Positions 6,371 to 9,111 of a stretch of DNA of 9,111 nucleotides are shown in pieces; the stretch's first letter is position 1; every line of letters begins with the position of its first letter. The DNA comes from Calditrichaceae bacterium (GTDB lineage: Bacteria; Calditrichota; Calditrichia; Calditrichales; Calditrichaceae), in the NCBI GenBank assembly GCA_030592985.1, contig JAUVIB010000104.1:1-9111 (forward strand), in the 5' to 3' direction. Below the pieces are notes generated by a model that saw nothing but the letters and a program-made list of their open reading frames with translations, made no database searches and was not told where the DNA came from. The translations under genes and the position numbers were made by a program.

Positions 6371-7540
6371 TTAGTTTATATCTAAAGAATTAGGTGTTGG
6401 ATGATCCAAAACCTGAAAATCAATACTACTATTATTATTATCCATTAAAATAACCTGGCCATTAACCTCTTTTAAGGTTTTACGGGCAACAGATTTTCCC
6501 TTATACATAGGCATACCGCCAGTTATACCTGCATCTAAAATATCAGGTAAACGTTTATATTCGTATTCGGTTAACTCTTCTTTATACTCTACTCCATCTA
6601 CAGCACGATTAATTGGGACCAGAATCTGATCGAATGAATCATAGGACCATACTGTATCTTGCGGCAGTAATTCAAATAAAACTATGGCATCATTCATTAC
6701 AGAATACAGGAAGTCATGGCCATATTTATGGTATATCTGAATCATGTTTGGTACGTTAGGATTAGGGACATCAGATGAAAGAGGATTATAATACTCAAAA
6801 TCCGCGTCAGATAGGTCTAAACTATTAGCATTATACTCCTGGTGATTTATTGCATCCTGAGCAACAATAATCATTTCTCCCGGATAGATGGGGCAGTCTG
6901 TGCCTGTTCCCGGGAATTTATATAAATGGAGACAATGTAAAAACTCAGGGTCGTCACGGTAGCCATATGAAAGATCACCGATAGCATAATTATCCAGATA
7001 TTTTACTTCTAAAGAGTTATTGTAAATTTCTGTGAATTGATCGTGAAAATAATAAGGTGGTGGAGGAGAAGAACCATTATAATATATTTCACTAATTAAT
7101 AAGTCGGAACTAATAACCGGAGTTAGTATAACTTTTACAGAATCTGTTTTATCTGTAAGAGTAATTGCAGAGAGACTGCCAACGAGTGTGATTTCCTGAC
7201 TGATACCAAGATACTTTTCCACTGTGTCTTTAGGGTAATGTTTTTGCGCAAAACAATTATAATAATCCGCAATGACATCATTCTTTTCCCACCAACCACC
7301 GGAATTCGTTTTACCCTGGTATTGTACACCATAACTAACTGAAGTTAATTCAACCAAAGCGTGTTTCACTCCAATCGCAAGACTATCTCCGTTGATTTTA
7401 GCGGTAATACCCGTTGTATCTGCAATGAATACTTTACTTGTAAACTGAGTTGTTTCAGACTCTGAGATACTTTGTTTACATGAAGACAAAGCAAGAGTGA
7501 TAAAGGCTATTATAACAAGGGATATAAATATTTTAATCAT
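6371..7540 (-). CDS. DUF4876-type surface lipoprotein
   Basis: A 389-residue protein with a lipoprotein signal peptide and lipobox LSSC (Cys21). The residues after it (KQSISESE) are mildly acidic but not a clear Bacteroidota surface-export signal. Residues about 45-140 look like a carboxypeptidase-regulatory or Ig-like domain (ALVELTSVSYG followed by YQGKTNSGGWW). Residues about 145-389 carry the DUF4876 pattern, which resembles a lamin-tail fold: DLLISEIYYNGSSPPPP (146-162), FTEIYNNS, PGEMIIVAQDAINH (220-233), AVDGVEYK, GKSVARKT (348-355) and DHPTPNS (379-385). The molecular role of DUF4876 is unknown; it is typically found in Bacteroidota envelope loci with TonB receptors. The ATG lies 1 nt after the receptor stop, so translation is probably coupled. 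It may act as a surface accessory for the receptor's ligand, which is inference. Confidence 0.82.
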   Translation of the reverse strand: MIKIFISLVIIAFITLALSSCKQSISESETTQFTSKVFIADTTGITAKINGDSLAIGVKHALVELTSVSYGVQYQGKTNSGGWWEKNDVIADYYNCFAQKHYPKDTVEKYLGISQEITLVGSLSAITLTDKTDSVKVILTPVISSDLLISEIYYNGSSPPPPYYFHDQFTEIYNNSLEVKYLDNYAIGDLSYGYRDDPEFLHCLHLYKFPGTGTDCPIYPGEMIIVAQDAINHQEYNANSLDLSDADFEYYNPLSSDVPNPNVPNMIQIYHKYGHDFLYSVMNDAIVLFELLPQDTVWSYDSFDQILVPINRAVDGVEYKEELTEYEYKRLPDILDAGITGGMPMYKGKSVARKTLKEVNGQVILMDNNNSSIDFQVLDHPTPNSLDIN

Positions 7541-7541
7541 A

Positions 7542-9111
7542 TTAATAGAATCTTTTTGTATATTTTATAAAGTCATTAATTATCATACTAAATTCGATGC
7601 CGTAGAATAATTCAGGATTTCGCCGGGTATAAGAAATCGATCCACTTGGCACGCGTTGGCGCTGATGCAATGGTCGTGAATTTAATAAATTATTAACAAA
7701 AAAGGATATCTCCGTACCTGTCCACAACTCTTTACTGACCTTCAAATTGATTAGCCATAAATTAGGCATTGTCTCTGTTATATAGAGATAATCATCATAG
7801 CTACGGCGCATTGCGGCATATTCCGGATTAGCACGATCCTCTTCAGGAATGAAAATTTTTTCTCCATGAGGATCAACATATCCAACAGCGAGAGAGTCTT
7901 GTAAGTTGGTAAGTTGATTCCGATCAAGTGCAATTTGTTGAATATTCAATGAGAACCATAATTTCAACGGTTTAATAATTGTATCAATCCTATAATGCAA
8001 AATCAGTCGATCTGATTTTTTACTAGTTGGGTTCCAGAACGGGATTACTTTTTTATTTAAATTTGGATCGTCTCTTTGCATAGCGGCGTACTCATGATGA
8101 TTGTTGATCCACCAACTATCCGTGAAGTGATAAGCCGCATTTATTCGAAAAGTTGTGCTTAGGGCATCGATTCTTCGAGTGGCCACCATCAACTCAATGC
8201 CCTTTGTTTTGGATTCAATGGAATTGATGGCGGTTCGAAAATTAAGTAAAAGTGTGTCTTTAGGAAAAGCAGGACTTACTTGTGGCCAATCAGGATAATA
8301 ATAACGCGGTAAAGCAACGGGAGTATATCCTCCTAATTCAAATCCATTATGGGTTTGTTCATAAAATCCGGTTAAAGATAGGCCAAATAGTCCTATCTTT
8401 TGATCAAAGCTGATTTCAAATTTTTGGCGCGTGGAAGCTTTTAAATCTTTACTGGTTTTACTGAAAATATGTGTATTTACAATTGCCAATCTGTTATCCG
8501 GATCGTGAGGATCATAATAAACGGAGTCAACAACATCGAAATATACAGGGTTAGGGTAGATCATACTTAATGCCGGTGATTTTGCTGTCTGTCCATAACC
8601 AACACGAATTTGATTGTTTGGTGATAAATAATAAACAAAGTTCAATCTTGGATTTATAAATGTCCCATAATCACTTTGGAATAGATTGTTAAAATCATTA
8701 AAGTTTATTCCGCTAAAACCAAAAAAGTTCACTCGTATACCCAATTGCAACGAAAAATCACGATAGAAATGACCGGTTATTTCATCTTCTGCAAAGAGAG
8801 CAATTTGGGTTAACCCGGGTATATCCTCATAACTGCGTGGACGGTCACCCTCATTGGAACTGGAACGTGGTGGATATCTTGGATCAAACTCTCTTCCCGG
8901 GCCATTATTAAATTCATAACGTGTTGTTATGCCTGTATACCATTTGTGAAGTAATTTCTTAGTTAAAAATTGATTTTGTATACTTAGATCACTGTATATA
9001 TTCCATGCATGACCTTTCACCCATAGTTTTGAAATGTAAGAAGTAACAAAATATCCTTCTTCAACGCCTTCTTCCATCCGGGAACTGATAATACCGATAT
9101 CTCTGCTAATA
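7542..9111 (-). CDS. TonB-dependent outer-membrane receptor (C-terminal part)
   Basis: The frame runs off the right edge; 522 residues are visible. The open frame continues for 11 codons upstream of the first in-window ATG (9077), and that ATG has no signal peptide, so it is an internal Met. The visible part is most of the 22-strand barrel: a loop-rich PRYPPRSSSNEGDRP segment, the strand QIALFAEDEITG, the hallmark INPRLNFVYYLSPNNQIRVG leading into YGQTAKSPAL, the FVNNLLNSRP motif near the end, and a final strand ELFYGIEFSMI followed by a short tail ending RFY. The plug and TonB box lie outside the window. Such receptors import metal complexes, vitamins or oligosaccharides using TonB energy; ligand specificity cannot be read from this part. 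No SusD gene follows, so a standard SusC/D glycan system is unlikely unless SusD lies upstream. Confidence 0.9.
   Translation of the reverse strand, partial: ISRDIGIISSRMEEGVEEGYFVTSYISKLWVKGHAWNIYSDLSIQNQFLTKKLLHKWYTGITTRYEFNNGPGREFDPRYPPRSSSNEGDRPRSYEDIPGLTQIALFAEDEITGHFYRDFSLQLGIRVNFFGFSGINFNDFNNLFQSDYGTFINPRLNFVYYLSPNNQIRVGYGQTAKSPALSMIYPNPVYFDVVDSVYYDPHDPDNRLAIVNTHIFSKTSKDLKASTRQKFEISFDQKIGLFGLSLTGFYEQTHNGFELGGYTPVALPRYYYPDWPQVSPAFPKDTLLLNFRTAINSIESKTKGIELMVATRRIDALSTTFRINAAYHFTDSWWINNHHEYAAMQRDDPNLNKKVIPFWNPTSKKSDRLILHYRIDTIIKPLKLWFSLNIQQIALDRNQLTNLQDSLAVGYVDPHGEKIFIPEEDRANPEYAAMRRSYDDYLYITETMPNLWLINLKVSKELWTGTEISFFVNNLLNSRPLHQRQRVPSGSISYTRRNPELFYGIEFSMIINDFIKYTKRFY

Noticed and set aside
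7542..9077. ATG at 9077 as a true start of the receptor
   Set aside because: The frame is open to the window edge, there is no signal peptide or plug, and the sequence at that point is already barrel.

Overview
The window is AT-rich and holds five genes, all on the minus strand, so transcription runs from high to low coordinates. The organism is most likely an uncultured or little-studied member of the FCB superphylum (Bacteroidota, Ignavibacteriota, Calditrichota, Marinimicrobia-like). Evidence for this is a TonB-dependent receptor, a lipoprotein resembling DUF4876, a beta-barrel resembling DUF6850, and a type IX secretion (T9SS) C-terminal sorting domain with the NYPNPFNP signature. The NYPNPFNP wording is especially common in Ignavibacteria/Calditrichota-type genomes, but the sequence alone does not fix the phylum.

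Layout in transcription order. (1) 9111-7542: the C-terminal 522 residues of a TonB-dependent outer-membrane receptor; its signal peptide and plug lie beyond the right edge. (2) 7540-6371: a lipoprotein of DUF4876 type, starting 1 nt after the receptor stop. (3) 6366-4828: an outer-membrane barrel of likely DUF6850 type, starting 4 nt after the lipoprotein stop. These three form one tight operon, probably for TonB-linked uptake of an unknown ligand with accessory surface proteins. (4) 4776-2629: a secreted beta-propeller of about thirteen Asp-box (BNR/Ycf48-like) repeats ending in a T9SS type A sorting domain. It lies 51 nt after the barrel gene, has a strong Shine-Dalgarno, and is followed by a strong intrinsic terminator. 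(5) 2540-315: an exported protein that pairs a gingipain-like (peptidase C25, caspase-fold) region with a C-terminal HEAT-repeat region. It starts only 24 nt after that terminator.

The left 314 bases carry no gene. They hold a perfect 12-bp inverted repeat that probably ends the last transcript, and at the extreme left a nested palindromic repeat built around the octamer ATTCCTGC/GCAGGAAT.

Every gene encodes an envelope or exported protein, so the region is a cell-surface locus. The three right-hand genes probably work together. The propeller and the peptidase-HEAT protein may be linked to each other, since their ribosome-binding leaders are similar, but their functional tie to the uptake operon is only inferred from adjacency. 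The most unusual item is the C25-like/HEAT protein: it keeps a candidate His-Cys dyad, has about 70 extra residues between the two, and lacks a T9SS sorting domain.
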